Assembly: GCA_963575745.1 (NCBI GenBank)
Contig: CAUYUJ010015940.1
Span: forward strand, 140,001-200,000
From: Prorocentrum cordatum
Taxonomy: Eukaryota > Sar > Dinophyceae > Prorocentrales > Prorocentraceae
DNA: 60,000 bases
Direction of reading: 5' to 3'
Of the stretch, positions 1 to 9,010 are shown one piece after another. Below the pieces are notes generated by a model. It did not search any database. It was not told the origin of the DNA and saw nothing but the letters and a program-made list of their open reading frames with translations. How positions within the stretch are numbered: the first letter of the stretch is position 1; each line of letters starts with the position of its first letter. The position numbers and the translations under genes were made by a program.

Positions 1-237
1 CGTCGCCCAACCTCCATCCCTGCGCCCGACCATTGCCAGGACTTGCGCACGCACCCTGAGAGTGGTTGACGGGGCTCCTCTTTGGGCCGCCTCCAAGCCC
101 CAAGCTGCCTGCGGCAAAAAACCTGCCTCCTGCTAATGTTTCAGCAGTCGTCCTCCTCCTGCTCCTCATCCTCCTCGTCGTCTTCCTCCACCCCCGCCAT
201 GCCTCTTCCTTGTTTGTATATATATATAGAACAAGCA
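1..237. other. Left flank of copia element, microsatellite-rich
   Basis: No gene is visible. Positions 147-200 are a TCC/TCG-rich tract and 217-229 is a short TA run that directly precedes the left LTR. The two short open frames here are translations of the pyrimidine tract. Confidence 0.6.
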
Positions 238-490
238 AATCAGGCCCCTGGTGAGGATTCGTTTCTTCCCTGAAATCGGGCTTGCGCCAAATGGGTCGAG
301 GCCCACTCCAATTCCCGTCTTCATCCTCGCACGCACGGCAATCCTCTACCCCCCAGCTTAGGTGTTAAACGGGGCAGGTACATTTAACCTACCAACATAT
401 TCACACCGCATCTTTAGCACGGCGCGACACATCACTACTGGGACTCCGCACGGCACCGAGCACGGCCACTAGGGCGCACGTACACGCACA
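238..490 (-). repeat. 3' LTR of the copia element
   Basis: It matches 5727-5976 in the same orientation. Shared blocks include AATCAGGCCC at the left end, GAGGCCCACTCCA, CATATTCACACCGCA, CTCCGCACGGCACCGAGCAC and TACACGCA at the right end. Because the coding parts are on the minus strand, this left copy is the 3' LTR. Confidence 0.8.
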
Positions 491-1029
491 CCCCCTCGGA
501 GACGCGTCGAACCCTCGCCCGACCCCGCGCTCATATAATTTCGGTCGCCCCGGCTCGTCTTGCAAGAGAAACGCGCGCAAACCGCACGCCAAATCAAGTC
601 TCACAAGCATCATGAAATCCTCACTAGCGCCACCAAGGCTCCAACGCCTTCAGGCGCTCCGCTAACTCTGACTTGCATCCGCTCGGATGGCTGCCGAGCC
701 TGCACAAACGCAGTCTAACAGCAGTAATCGTAAAACCATCAGCACATAGCTTCGCACAGTCAGGGCAACCCTCCGGCGAAACATATGACTTGGGGGTCTG
801 GGCTGTCGCAGCGCATACCTTTCCAGAAACAGGTGGACCATCCTTCTTCAGACTCGAAATGGCGTCAGCCTTCCCGATATGGCATCCGACGCGTATACCC
901 GCGTAAAAGATCAACCCTCAATCATGAGAGGGATCATCATCATCGTTATCTGCGTCGAAGCCGAAACGCTCCACGATCCGCCCACCGCCTCGATCGTTGA
1001 AATCTCGCTAGCCGCATCCGTTCCCTGGA
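491..1029 (-). other. Region between copia RNase H and 3' LTR, with small Cys-rich SAP-like frame
   Basis: Minus-strand frame 914-624 (96 codons) lies downstream of RNase H. It has a Cys cluster (EGCPDCAKLC) and ends in GCKSELAERLKAL, which resembles the second helix of a SAP DNA-binding motif. It may be an extra 3' domain of the element or the remains of host sequence. Its function is not established. The rest of the stretch shows no gene. Confidence 0.3.
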
Positions 1030-1470
1030 TCATAGTAAGCAAACCGCAGTAAGCAAACCGCCTAAACAGAGAACAAGGCCCTGTCGAGCCTCGCCTTCAC
1101 CCTTCAACGAAGCAACTCTTGCAGTCTGAACCCGATCCGACACCTCAAGAACATCTCCGCCATCACGATCGCGTAAACCCACAGCCCACCGATGCTTCTC
1201 AAAATCCGCATTACCAAGACACTTGGTTCCCAGTTCACTGCTGATGAGCGCGGTCGGTATCTTATGAATCACCAAACGCCCTTCTCGAAACAGACCCTGA
1301 AGAAACATGCGACGCACGTGGACATGCTCGAGCTCACCTAAGCCCAGCCTGCTCTGGGACGAAATAGCTGCCAGACTGTCCGACTCCAACTGCAAACTGA
1401 TCTGCGCGCCTGGAAAGAGCTGCTCCACGAACGACCCCGCAGACAAACCTTCGCGCGCCCCTGATCCCAC
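1030..1470 (-). pseudogene. Copia RNase H domain, broken
   Basis: This is the C-terminal end of the pol polyprotein. The frame contains LESDSLAAISSQ, then GLGELEHVHVRRMFLQ and LVIHKIPTALISSELGTKCLG. These match the copia RNase H pattern of a DS pair, an RH(I/V)xVRxxxLQ stretch and a terminal ADxxTKxL-like end. The first aspartate motif (DSDWAGD) is in a different frame, at the end of the 1543-2301 frame. Ribonuclease H would remove the RNA template during reverse transcription. The frame break between the two halves makes it non-functional as read. Confidence 0.75.
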
Positions 1471-1542
1471 GCTTCAGATCTCCGCCTCTGCTGAAGATGC
1501 CGCTGGACTCGCCCGGCCCTGCTGCAGCCTGAAACCGCCGTC

Positions 1543-2301
1543 TCATCGAGGCGCGCGTGCCCGCTTGAAGTGCTCTTTCCGCCCAATGTTGTCCCCAGCC
1601 CAGTCGCTGTCAACCTTCGCTTCGACGATAGTGTTGGCCTCGTCCTCGCCGAGTGGCCCCTCGCCCTCCTGCTTCGCCTCGGACTTGAGACATGGAGTCG
1701 CCACAGCCTTCGCATGTTGAGCTTCCATGTGCTCGAGCAAACGGTCGATCGCCCCGGGTGCCACTCGAATAGAAAACCCCATCTCGTCCGTGAGCTTCCA
1801 GACGAAACGCCCCCTGCGTACCTGAGCTCTGCCTCTCGCCATGCCTGGAGAGACCTTCAACAGAAAATGCTCACCCAACGCATCTAGAAGCTCCTCGCGC
1901 CCAATGCCTTCTCCGACAACCACGTCGTCATCCACGTGCCCCGCCGCAGCTGTCATCGCAGCCTCGCTGGCATAGACGCTCGGCTCTGAAACCAACCTCC
2001 TCATATTGAGCGTCTCGGCGTTGATCTGGCTGCAGTGCGCATCGAAATCCACAATCGCCCCGTTGAGTCTGTAGATCGCGCAAGTCAGCCTCCAAACTAC
2101 GTCGCCTGGGCCCTCGCCAAAGTCCTCGATGCAATGCCGTCTGCACCCGGCTGGCGGCTCGAGGAAGACCTCCCCCCGAATCAGTACACGTGGAAAAGCC
2201 CTCGATGCATCAGAGAACTTCACCTTCCACTTCATGATAGCCGCCAATGCTAGCAGAACTCGTAGAGCGCCCTCACACGGCGCAAAGGGCGCAAAGCACA
2301 T
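1543..2301 (-). pseudogene. Copia reverse transcriptase, broken
   Basis: The frame carries the copia RT palm. KFSDASRAFPRVLI is motif A (usual form DVSxAFL). GHVDDDVVVG is the catalytic box (usual form YVDDxLxxG), followed by LLDALGEHFLLK. The frame then runs through the connection (RLLEHMEAQHAK) to AKVDSDWAGD, the start of RNase H. Only part of the thumb and no complete fingers are in this frame, and upstream pieces lie in other frames. Polymerising DNA from element RNA is the family function. The catalytic DD pair is kept, but the frame is fragmentary. Confidence 0.8.
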
Positions 2302-3254
2302 TATTCGGCTTCTCGGGCGCGTTGAACGGCCCGGCGGAGATCCTCGACTTTACCCCCTCCGATCTGGCCTCGCCAACCCAAGCGACTGAAAGTAAAGGAC
2401 CTTCCACTGTTGCCCTGTGCAAGCCCTCCTCAGCCTTGCACTCATCGCGCCTACTCAATTCGGCGAACCTCGCTATGATGATATTGGATGAACTCGCGAT
2501 TCACGATCGCGCGCTCGATCATCTGCTCATCGTTCCCCTCCTCGTTCGGCCTCAGCTCCGCCACCACCTGAATAGACATCTCCACGTCCTCTGTCCTGGC
2601 CGGCATGACGCCTCCAGCCACCTGAGCTCCCAACTATGCTTCTCGTTTGCCGACGCTGCCAGGTGCACGCTTGCGGTAGATCCTGATACCTGGAGCTGGC
2701 GCGGCTGCTGCCTCTGATGAACTCGATGCCGTTCCTGGCGGTCGCATCGCGTCCTGTGCCTTCTCTGCTGTCTGTGGTCTTAGTGACTGCGGTCCAGGGC
2801 GCTTTTCTCCGCCGCCAGGTTCTCGGTCAGCTGCTTCCGTCTTTTGGCTTGAAGCCCGCGCTGGCCTTGCCCTCGGAGCTGCTGCAGCCCTTGCTGCCGA
2901 TGCTCCTCCTGGAACGGAAAGCGCAACTGCGGGTCCTCCGAGCTGTTGTCGCTTGAACTCTGCCGGTCGCTGCAAACGCGCCCTAGCATGTGCTTTTGGT
3001 CGTCCAACCCGTCGAACTGGTGCTCGGTCGTCTTGGCGTGACTGACGCCCCTCTGTAGGTGCCCAGCCTGGCGCCCCTCGAACCTCCCCCAAGTCTGCCT
3101 GCGACCACACAAGAAACACCATCTTGTCAAACGCCTCCTTGTCCCGCTGCATCTCCTCTGGCCTCTGCTCAACCGCCCTAACTTTCACGATGCCCAGCGC
3201 CGAGCCCACGACGTGCGCGTCGGTGCCTGTTGAACGCCCAGACCCTATTCCCAT
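2302..3254 (-). pseudogene. Copia integrase-RT linker region, broken
   Basis: Minus frames 3254-2634 and 2633-2451 cover the stretch between integrase and RT. They are rich in Ala, Arg, Pro and Ser with no recognisable domain. They contain GIRIYRKRAPG, like the basic linker after copia integrases. The expected N-terminal RT fingers are not readable in one frame, which indicates several indels. Confidence 0.5.
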
Positions 3255-3287
3255 CTGCCCTGCTGGTGTAAGTCGGTCGTCTGGAAC

Positions 3288-3677
3288 TCACGACATCTCC
3301 GCTAAGACTTGCTCGCCAGACGTGAGAAGCGGTGACTTGTACTTCGCCGTCGCAAAATCCGCGTAGGCCGCCCTGCCCTGGCGCTCGCACTGGCACCTGG
3401 CCTGAACGAAAGCAACCCGTCTCACGAACCAGCTTAGAATGGCAGAATCGCCCTCGGCTACAACGCGATACTTCTGTTGAACAGCGCGTGCCACTGTCCT
3501 CGCCAGGCCCTCGGTAACCTTGACTGATGCCTCTGCTAAACCGTTGCTGCCATGCGAACCTGGCGCCGATTGCCGCAATGAAATCTGAATACGAATGCCC
3601 TTGGCCTGCCTGCTACGCGCCTTGACCAAAACCTCCCGAGCGCAGAATAGATGGCTCGCCATCGCTCTGCATGGCAA
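3288..3677 (-). pseudogene. Copia integrase core, C-terminal half
   Basis: The frame includes SLRQSAPGSHGSNGLAEASV, which corresponds to the part of the integrase core around the catalytic glutamate (usual form SNGxAE). It is followed by GLARTVARAVQQ and a region that would join strands of the core. The preceding aspartate segment (VAMQSDGEPSIL) is in a different frame (4155-3613), so one frameshift lies near 3670. The protein would insert element DNA into the host genome. Confidence 0.75.
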
Positions 3678-3679
3678 CC

Positions 3680-4351
3680 CTAACAGAAACCCAGCTCATC
3701 CGAGTAGCTGTTAAGAAACGCCACTGCATATGGAGTAGGGCCCTTCGCTGGCACCTGAGCCGCACCCGCGCGCGACGAAACGCCGTCTTGAATCGCCAAG
3801 ATTGCAACTGTCTCCGCGTCGCGATCCTCCAAAGCCAGAAAATAACAAGCCGTGCCAAAAACTGGATTCGGAAATAAAGCTGCTCCGTGACGTCGTCGGT
3901 GCGCTTCCTCTTGACCTCGACCAATAACGCAACTGACGCACCACGGCGCGCACGGAACATGGGCAAGGTCATGCCCCCCCTGATCCTCGACGCTCGGAAG
4001 AACCGTGGCTCGCGTCGCAACTGCTTCCGCCGCATCCACTGGCACTTGAACTTCTCCGCTCTCGGTGATACCTCCCGTAGGACTTCCCGACGGATTCGAC
4101 ATCGAAGCAAGGTGACTAACAATCTTCTCGACCGACCTCTGGTCCTTGATAACATCGGACCCGTCCAATCCTGTTAGGCGGCACCCGCGCCCCACCCTGG
4201 GCATCTGAACTGCCAGCCATCTTTGGACATATATCTGCGAGCTCCAAACTGAAACATACAGCCTCTGTCCGCGAGCTCGCCAACCGAAATCAACGGCCCC
4301 CGAACATCCGCGATCGCAAACGGAACCGCAACCTTCAGCACCTCCCCGCAC
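3680..4351 (-). pseudogene. Copia integrase zinc-binding head and start of core
   Basis: The minus frame has HDLAHVPCAPWCVSC followed by GRGQEEAH. This is the HHCC zinc-binding head found at the start of copia-like integrases (H-x3-H, then C-x2-C), here in the variant with WCxxC. The first core strand follows as FGTACYFLALEDRD. Its end overlaps the integrase segment in the next frame. The family role is binding the LTR ends. Confidence 0.75.
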
Positions 4352-5049
4352 TCGGTCGCGACCCTGAGCGGGACCAGTCGCTGCCCATACACTCTAATCT
4401 TCTTAACAGCAGCTAAGGGCGACTCTGGCTCCTTGATCATGTCGGTCATCTCCACATGCTTGGCATGCTCCTTGGGCGCCACGTGCGCACGCGCCCCACG
4501 GTCAAACAATGGGTTCTCGTCGAAGCCTCCAACGGCCACGATAGCCGCTTGACTTGTCATGAAGATCCACTCGCCGCCGGCTATCCCAGAGACAACTCCA
4601 ATCTCACTGGATTGAGACTGTGCTGGCGTCTGGGAATTGCCCTGCGCTGCACCCTGTTGTTCTCCTGCAACGCCGTTGTGGGCAATACCTGGGGCCTGCC
4701 TACAGTTACGCGCGCAGTGTCCTCGCTGCCCACAGCGATGACAACTTACACGTTGATATCCTTTTCCGTTTTGAGTTTTGCCCTTGCCGCCTTCATTTCC
4801 ACGCGCGTTCTCCTTTTTAGCGTCGGTATTGTCCTTGCTCTTGTTGTCCCCACCTTTGCTCGCGCCCTTCCCTTTGTCCTTGCCTTTGTGAATGTACCGA
4901 TGTCCACGGGTGCTGGTCCTGAGCTCGCCCCTGACGCACGCACCTGCGATTGCATGTAGTTCGACATCGTCTCCTTGAGCGAACTCTGCTGAGACGAACG
5001 CATGCAGGCCCACCCGAGCCTTGATACTTGATGGCTCGTTCTGCTTCAA
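4174..5049 (-). pseudogene. Copia gag C-terminus with zinc knuckle, and protease
   Basis: The middle of this 291-codon frame is basic (HKGKDKGKGASKGG) and is followed by a perfect CCHC knuckle, CHRCGQRGHCARNC, which binds RNA in the nucleocapsid. The protease follows. FDRGARAHVAP sits where the copia aspartic protease has D-S/T-G-A-x-x-H-V, and later GPLISVGELADRGC matches the conserved L(I/L)SxGxLxDxG end. The active-site Ser/Thr is replaced by Arg, which should inactivate the protease. Gag and pol are fused in one frame, as is usual for copia. Confidence 0.85.
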
Positions 5050-5103
5050 AACTGCCTGCTTGACCGTGCCCGAAAGCCTTTCGTTATGCTGATTCTCGCA
5101 CGT

Positions 5104-5556
5104 CTAGAACCTACTCTCCAACATCTCCCACTGTTCAGCGCACTTGGTGGGACCGCCATCGAACCTCGTGTTGAGACTATCCATGATCTGTGTGATTTGA
5201 ACGGCTCGTGTCGACGGTTCGTCATGGCGAACGAGCAAAGGCCACGCCACCAAGCCGTAATAAACGGGAACATGCATCACCAGCTGAAGCGAACGGTCCA
5301 TGAGAACCTGCGATAGCATGAAAGCCGACATCCTGCTGCTGCCACGGCAAAGTTCCTTGAGCTCCTGCACTGGAGTAGGATTGACCTGGCGCTCTGCCTG
5401 CTCCAGGCTCCCCAACAAATCGCCGCCCAACGCGCCGGTATAGGCCGTGAAAACAAACTTCCACTGAAGCCAGTCCGTACGATTACCTGAATAAACCTTC
5501 GCTTCTCCCAACAATTTGGTGTAAACCAATGGCAACGGCCCGCCAGGATCACACAT
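5104..5556 (-). pseudogene. Copia gag N-terminal part
   Basis: The frame begins near MCDPGGPLPLVYTKLLGEAK and has FSGN-like YSGNRTDWLQWKFVF, the usual copia gag start (a Y/FxGxxxxWxxWxFxF pattern). It continues to MDSLNTRFDGGPTKCAEQWE. The next gag segment (4174-5049) is in another frame, so one shift lies near 5050-5100. The protein would form the particle shell. Confidence 0.7.
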
Positions 5557-5726
5557 GACTTCGTGAAGTTAAACATGCATCGTACTCGAAGTTGAACTCA
5601 TTCGAATTCAAACGTCAGGGATTCTGGAAATCGATCTTCGTGCAAATCTCGAAACTGAACTTCGTCCAACAATCGCGGCGCGCCAGACCCCCGTGGACTA
5701 GACCACGGGCTCCGCTACCATGGGCG
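5557..5726 (-). other. Copia leader between 5' LTR and gag
   Basis: This is the short non-coding leader expected to hold the primer binding site. I could not match it to a tRNA 3' end. It includes an imperfect palindrome near 5690-5710 (CCGTGG...CCACGG). Confidence 0.4.
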
Positions 5727-5976
5727 AATCAGGCCCATGGTGAGGATTTCGTTCTTCCCTGAAATAAGGCTTGAACCAAAGTGGCCGAGGCCCACTCCAG
5801 CTCCCGTCGTCCTCGCACGGGCAGCAACCCTCTACCCCCATCTTAAGGGTTAAATGAGGCAGGTACCTTTAACCTCCCCGCATATTCACACCGCACCTTT
5901 AGTACGGCACAACATATCATTGCCGCGTCTCCGCACGGCACCGAGCACGACCATTAGGGCATACATACACGCATAC
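5727..5976 (-). repeat. 5' LTR of the copia element
   Basis: Direct partner of 238-490. Shared blocks at the two ends are AATCAGGCCC and TACACGCA. It is the promoter-bearing LTR in the element's own orientation. Divergence from the other LTR indicates an old insertion. Confidence 0.8.
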
Positions 5977-6029
5977 AAAATATCATTATGTATAAAATGA
6001 TAGATCATCCCTGTCGCACCCCGAGGCCC

Positions 6030-6693
6030 TTCGAAAGAGCGGGCCGGACGTTTGACCTGAGACTTTCTCTCCACGAATGATCGTGAAGCTTGAAATTTGC
6101 AAGAGCTTCATGGACGGAGGGCGGCCTGCTTCAGAATTCGGTTCTCGCGTTAGTGCCACGCACAATCGTTTCAAAAGGGCCCGATACTCATAGAAAGAAG
6201 GCGGTCCGCTTTCAAAATGTGGTTCTCGCTCTAGCGCCGCGCGCATTCGTTTCAACAAGCTGCAAGAGCTTCACGAATGGAGAGCGGTTCGTTTTGAAAA
6301 TGTGGTTCTCGCCTTAGCACCGCGCACATTCATTTCAAGAGTTTGCAACAACTCCAAAGGATTATCACAAACGTCCCCAAATTGATGTTTTGGCACGATT
6401 TCGGAATGTCACGGCGCAAAAGTCAAGATGATTCGCGAAGTTGAAGTCGAGGGAGGCCGGAGCGGTGTTCTGGCACGATTCAGGGTCGTCAAGACGCAAC
6501 AAAAACGGTGATTCGCGGTGCTGAACTCCCAAGAATGGCGTTATGGCACAATTCCGGATGTTGAAGCGTCGTTTGTCGTCCAATGTGGCAGTTCGGTTCC
6601 CTCGATGAAAATGAACTTTTGTAGGGGCCTATGAAGAGGGAGCTCGGAGGGTGTATTGCAACATCGTTGATGAGTCTGGGTTTACACAGGTCC
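6030..6693. repeat. Dispersed repeat A, copy 1 (83-bp units plus 3' segment)
   Basis: Homologous to 26740-27545. It begins with a GCGGGCCGG(A/G)CGTTT block, then has three tandem units of about 83 bp, each with GGTTCTCGC, a GCCRCGCACA-like core and GCAAGAGCTTCAC. A shared 3' segment follows (GGTCGTCAAGACGCA, GAATGGCG, GAAAATGAAC, GAAGAGGGAGCT, AACATCGTTGATGA). Both copies end directly in a (TCC)n tract. No coding capacity is evident. Confidence 0.8.
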
Positions 6694-6735
6694 TCCTCCT
6701 CCTCCTCCTCATCGTCATCATCATCATCATCCCTT
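6694..6735. repeat. (TCC)n/(ATC)n microsatellite
   Basis: A simple tract immediately after repeat A. The downstream 6736-6845 is pyrimidine-rich without a gene. Confidence 0.9.
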
Positions 6736-6844
6736 CTCTTCCTCCTACGACTCGTTCCTCTATCCCCTCCCCTCATCCCACACTCCTTCTTACGCCCTAC
6801 ATCATCCTGCACCCATCCTCTTCATCATCATATTCCTCACCTTC

Positions 6845-6958
6845 TGAGAGAGAGAGAGAGAGACAACAAAAAACACGGGGGGCGCAAGAAAGGCAGAGAG
6901 AGAGGCAAAGAGAGGCAAAGAGAGAGAGAGAGAGAGCGAGAGCGAGAGAGAGAGAGTT
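6845..6958. repeat. (GA)n purine tract
   Basis: Two GAGA runs (6845-6862 and 6896-6956) separated by about 35 bp of mixed sequence. The open frames across it are repeat translations. Confidence 0.9.
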
Positions 6959-7789
6959 AGTGGGGCTGGCATGGAGGAAGATGGAGTAGGTAGGGGAAGT
7001 GAAGCAGCCAGGCTGGCCGTTGAGCGCTCCACCTCGCCGTTGGAGATCGAATCGGACGGCGCTCGGTGAAAAGTCGCGTAGTTGGCCCGAGCGCACCGCC
7101 AGATCGAGTCTCGCTCCGTGCCTGCTGGCTCGACGTGCTCGAGCAAAGGGGGAAGGGCGGCGGCCGCGGGTACCTGCGGGCCGCCCACGGCCTGCCCGAG
7201 GCGCGGTATCGGCGGCGCTCCTGCAGCCCGGCCGATCCGCGCAGGCCTCCCGCAGACTCGGGCGGCGTCCGCAGGACCCGCGGGCGCCGCGGCGACGGCT
7301 GGGGCGCGTTCGTGGCGGCGGCCAGGGCAAAGCGGCGGTCGGCCGCAGGCGGAGGCTGCGTCAGCGCGGCGCATCAGCTCGCCCAGCGGCCCCGGTGTGG
7401 AGACGAGACCGCCCCTGAGCTCCGAGACGTCGCGCTGCAGCGAAGCCGTTGTGGCTCGCGGCGCGCCTGCTCTGGAGCGCGCCGGCGCGGGCTGCGCCTG
7501 CGTCCCGTTTTTTTTTATTTGCGCGCGGGTGATCGTCTGCCGAACACTCCTGCCCGTGGCGCCGAAAAGACGAGCGAGGGGCCCGAAGAAGGGCCGAAAG
7601 AAGCGAGGGACGGACCAGGACCCGAACAGAGCCGAGCGAGGGACCGACCCGAGCAAACAGGGACAACGAAAAATCGAGGGCCCGAAACACGCGATGCTGG
7701 CAAGACTGGTGAGACAATTTGAAGCCCGCGTCCTGGCTCCTGGGCTTCTAGCCTCAACCTGCCAGGCAGCGCATTATACAACAGACCAG
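6959..7789. other. GC-rich region, no recognised gene
   Basis: GC is very high, with long open frames in several frames on both strands, as expected by chance at this GC. None shows a domain I recognise. The minus frame around 7656-6980 has the longest natural-looking stretch near TERDSIWRCARANYATF, but nothing that assigns a family. Confidence 0.4.
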
Positions 7790-8562
7790 CAAGGCGGCGG
7801 AGAGCCCTTCCTCTCTTCGCGAGCCTGGGCTGGGGGGGGGCAAAAGGAGCGCATGAAGGATGAGTGGGCGCAGGCGGTACGGGTGCCTGCTTCTCAGCGC
7901 CTCTGTACCCACTCATCCTAAGCCTAGCCTATGTCCGACTGTCCGACTGTAGAGAAAATGCATAGACAGAGAGGCATGCACAGAAACAACCCAAGCGGCG
8001 GGCGGGCAAGAGTCTTCTCTCTTTGCGAGCCTGGCCAGGGGAGGAATGACAAGAGCACAGAAGGGATAAGTGGGCGCAGGCGGAACGGGTGCCCGCTTCT
8101 CAGCGCCTCTGTACCCACTTATCCCAAGCCTACCCTACTGTCCGACTGTCCAGCGGTAAGAGAGAAAGCACAGACAGAGAGGCGTGCACAAAATCCCCAA
8201 GCGGCGGGCGGGCAAAAGTCTTCTCTCTTTGCGAGCCTGGCCAGGGGAGGAATGAGAAGAGCACAGAAGGGATAAGTGGGCGCAGGCGGAACGGGTGCCT
8301 GCTTCTCAGCGTCTCTGTACCCACTTATCCCAATCCTACCCTACTGTCCGACTGTCCAACTGTAAGAGAGAAAGCACAGACAGAGAGGCGCGCAAAGAGG
8401 CGTGCAAAATCCCCGCGCGGCGGGCAGGCGAGAGTCTTCTCTCTTTGCGAGCCTGGCCAGGGGATGGATGGCAAGAACACAGACGGGATAAGTGGGCGCA
8501 GGCGGAACGGGCGCCTGCTTCTCAGCGCCTCTGTACCCACTTATCCCAAGGCTACCCTACTT
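7790..8562. repeat. 206-bp tandem array, four copies, with internal inverted repeat
   Basis: Copies start their GGATAAGTGGG-like block at about 7858, 8063, 8269 and 8485, giving periods of 205, 206 and 216 bp. Each unit has TTCTCTCTTTGCGAGCCTGG, GAGCACAGAAG, then GGATAAGTGGG and, about 40 bp later, CCCACTTATCC. The last two form an 11-bp inverted repeat in each of the three later copies. The first copy is more diverged. Open frames run through the array but no protein family is evident. Confidence 0.9.
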
Positions 8563-8722
8563 CCTGGAAGCTGCCCTCTGTAGCGGCCAGGAAAGGGAGT
8601 ACTGCAGAACAACACTACTGGCGGCTGGTGTCGGGGATCCGAGTAGTCCTGCCAGCATCAGACAGACGAGACAAACCAGATAACCCAGGATACATCCACC
8701 CCTCCTCCGAAGCCCGAGAAAT
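8563..8722 (-). other. Likely 3' non-coding end of the following LINE
   Basis: This lies beyond the last recognisable coding block of the minus-strand LINE. It holds no tract or gene I recognise. Confidence 0.35.
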
Positions 8723-9010
8723 CTACGGAGCCTCTAAAAGCCATGCAGGATCAAACAATGCCTGAAAATTAAAGACATCGTGAGGGGCAGGAAAAGCATA
8801 TATAACGTTGACGTTGTCAACCGCAGTTACCTCACCGACTGGTTGATCAGTGCGGGGGTCACGACCATCACACATGCGCCGAAGCCGTGAGATGGTGCCA
8901 GAGGCCCGAGGGGGCCCAGTGCATGATTTAGTTAAATCAACTGCCTTCTTGCAAGAGTAGCGGCCACATCGTCGACAAACTATGATGCCGCCTGGGCACG
9001 TGCCCACCAC
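8723..9010 (-). pseudogene. LINE C-terminal Cys-rich tail, shifted frame
   Basis: This minus-strand frame continues the LINE protein after a frameshift near 8940-9010. It carries CRRCGRYSCKK and LTKSCTGPPRA, a C-x2-C...C pattern like the zinc-binding tails at the C-terminus of many RNase H-bearing LINEs. The end of the longer upstream frame holds the matching first pair (RFRCVNCWA). Confidence 0.6.

Larger units (their letters stand above)
238..5976 (-). mobile_element. Decayed Ty1/copia LTR retrotransposon
   Basis: Two direct repeats of about 250 bp (238-490 and 5727-5976) flank an internal region. Read on the minus strand it gives, in order, gag with a CCHC zinc knuckle, protease, integrase, reverse transcriptase and RNase H. 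Integrase before RT is the copia order. The parts lie in different frames with stops between them, and the LTRs differ at roughly a fifth of positions by eye, so this is an old, inactive copy. The internal part is about 5.2 kb, a usual copia size. Primer binding site and target duplication could not be fixed. Confidence 0.85.

Noticed and set aside
5770-5790. Spliced-leader-like word on the minus strand in the copia LTRs (16 of 21 matches at 5770-5790, about 14 of 21 at 281-301)
   Set aside because: With 120 kb of both strands a 16/21 match is not rare, and the differences fall in the first half of the leader. Not enough to claim a leader in the LTR.
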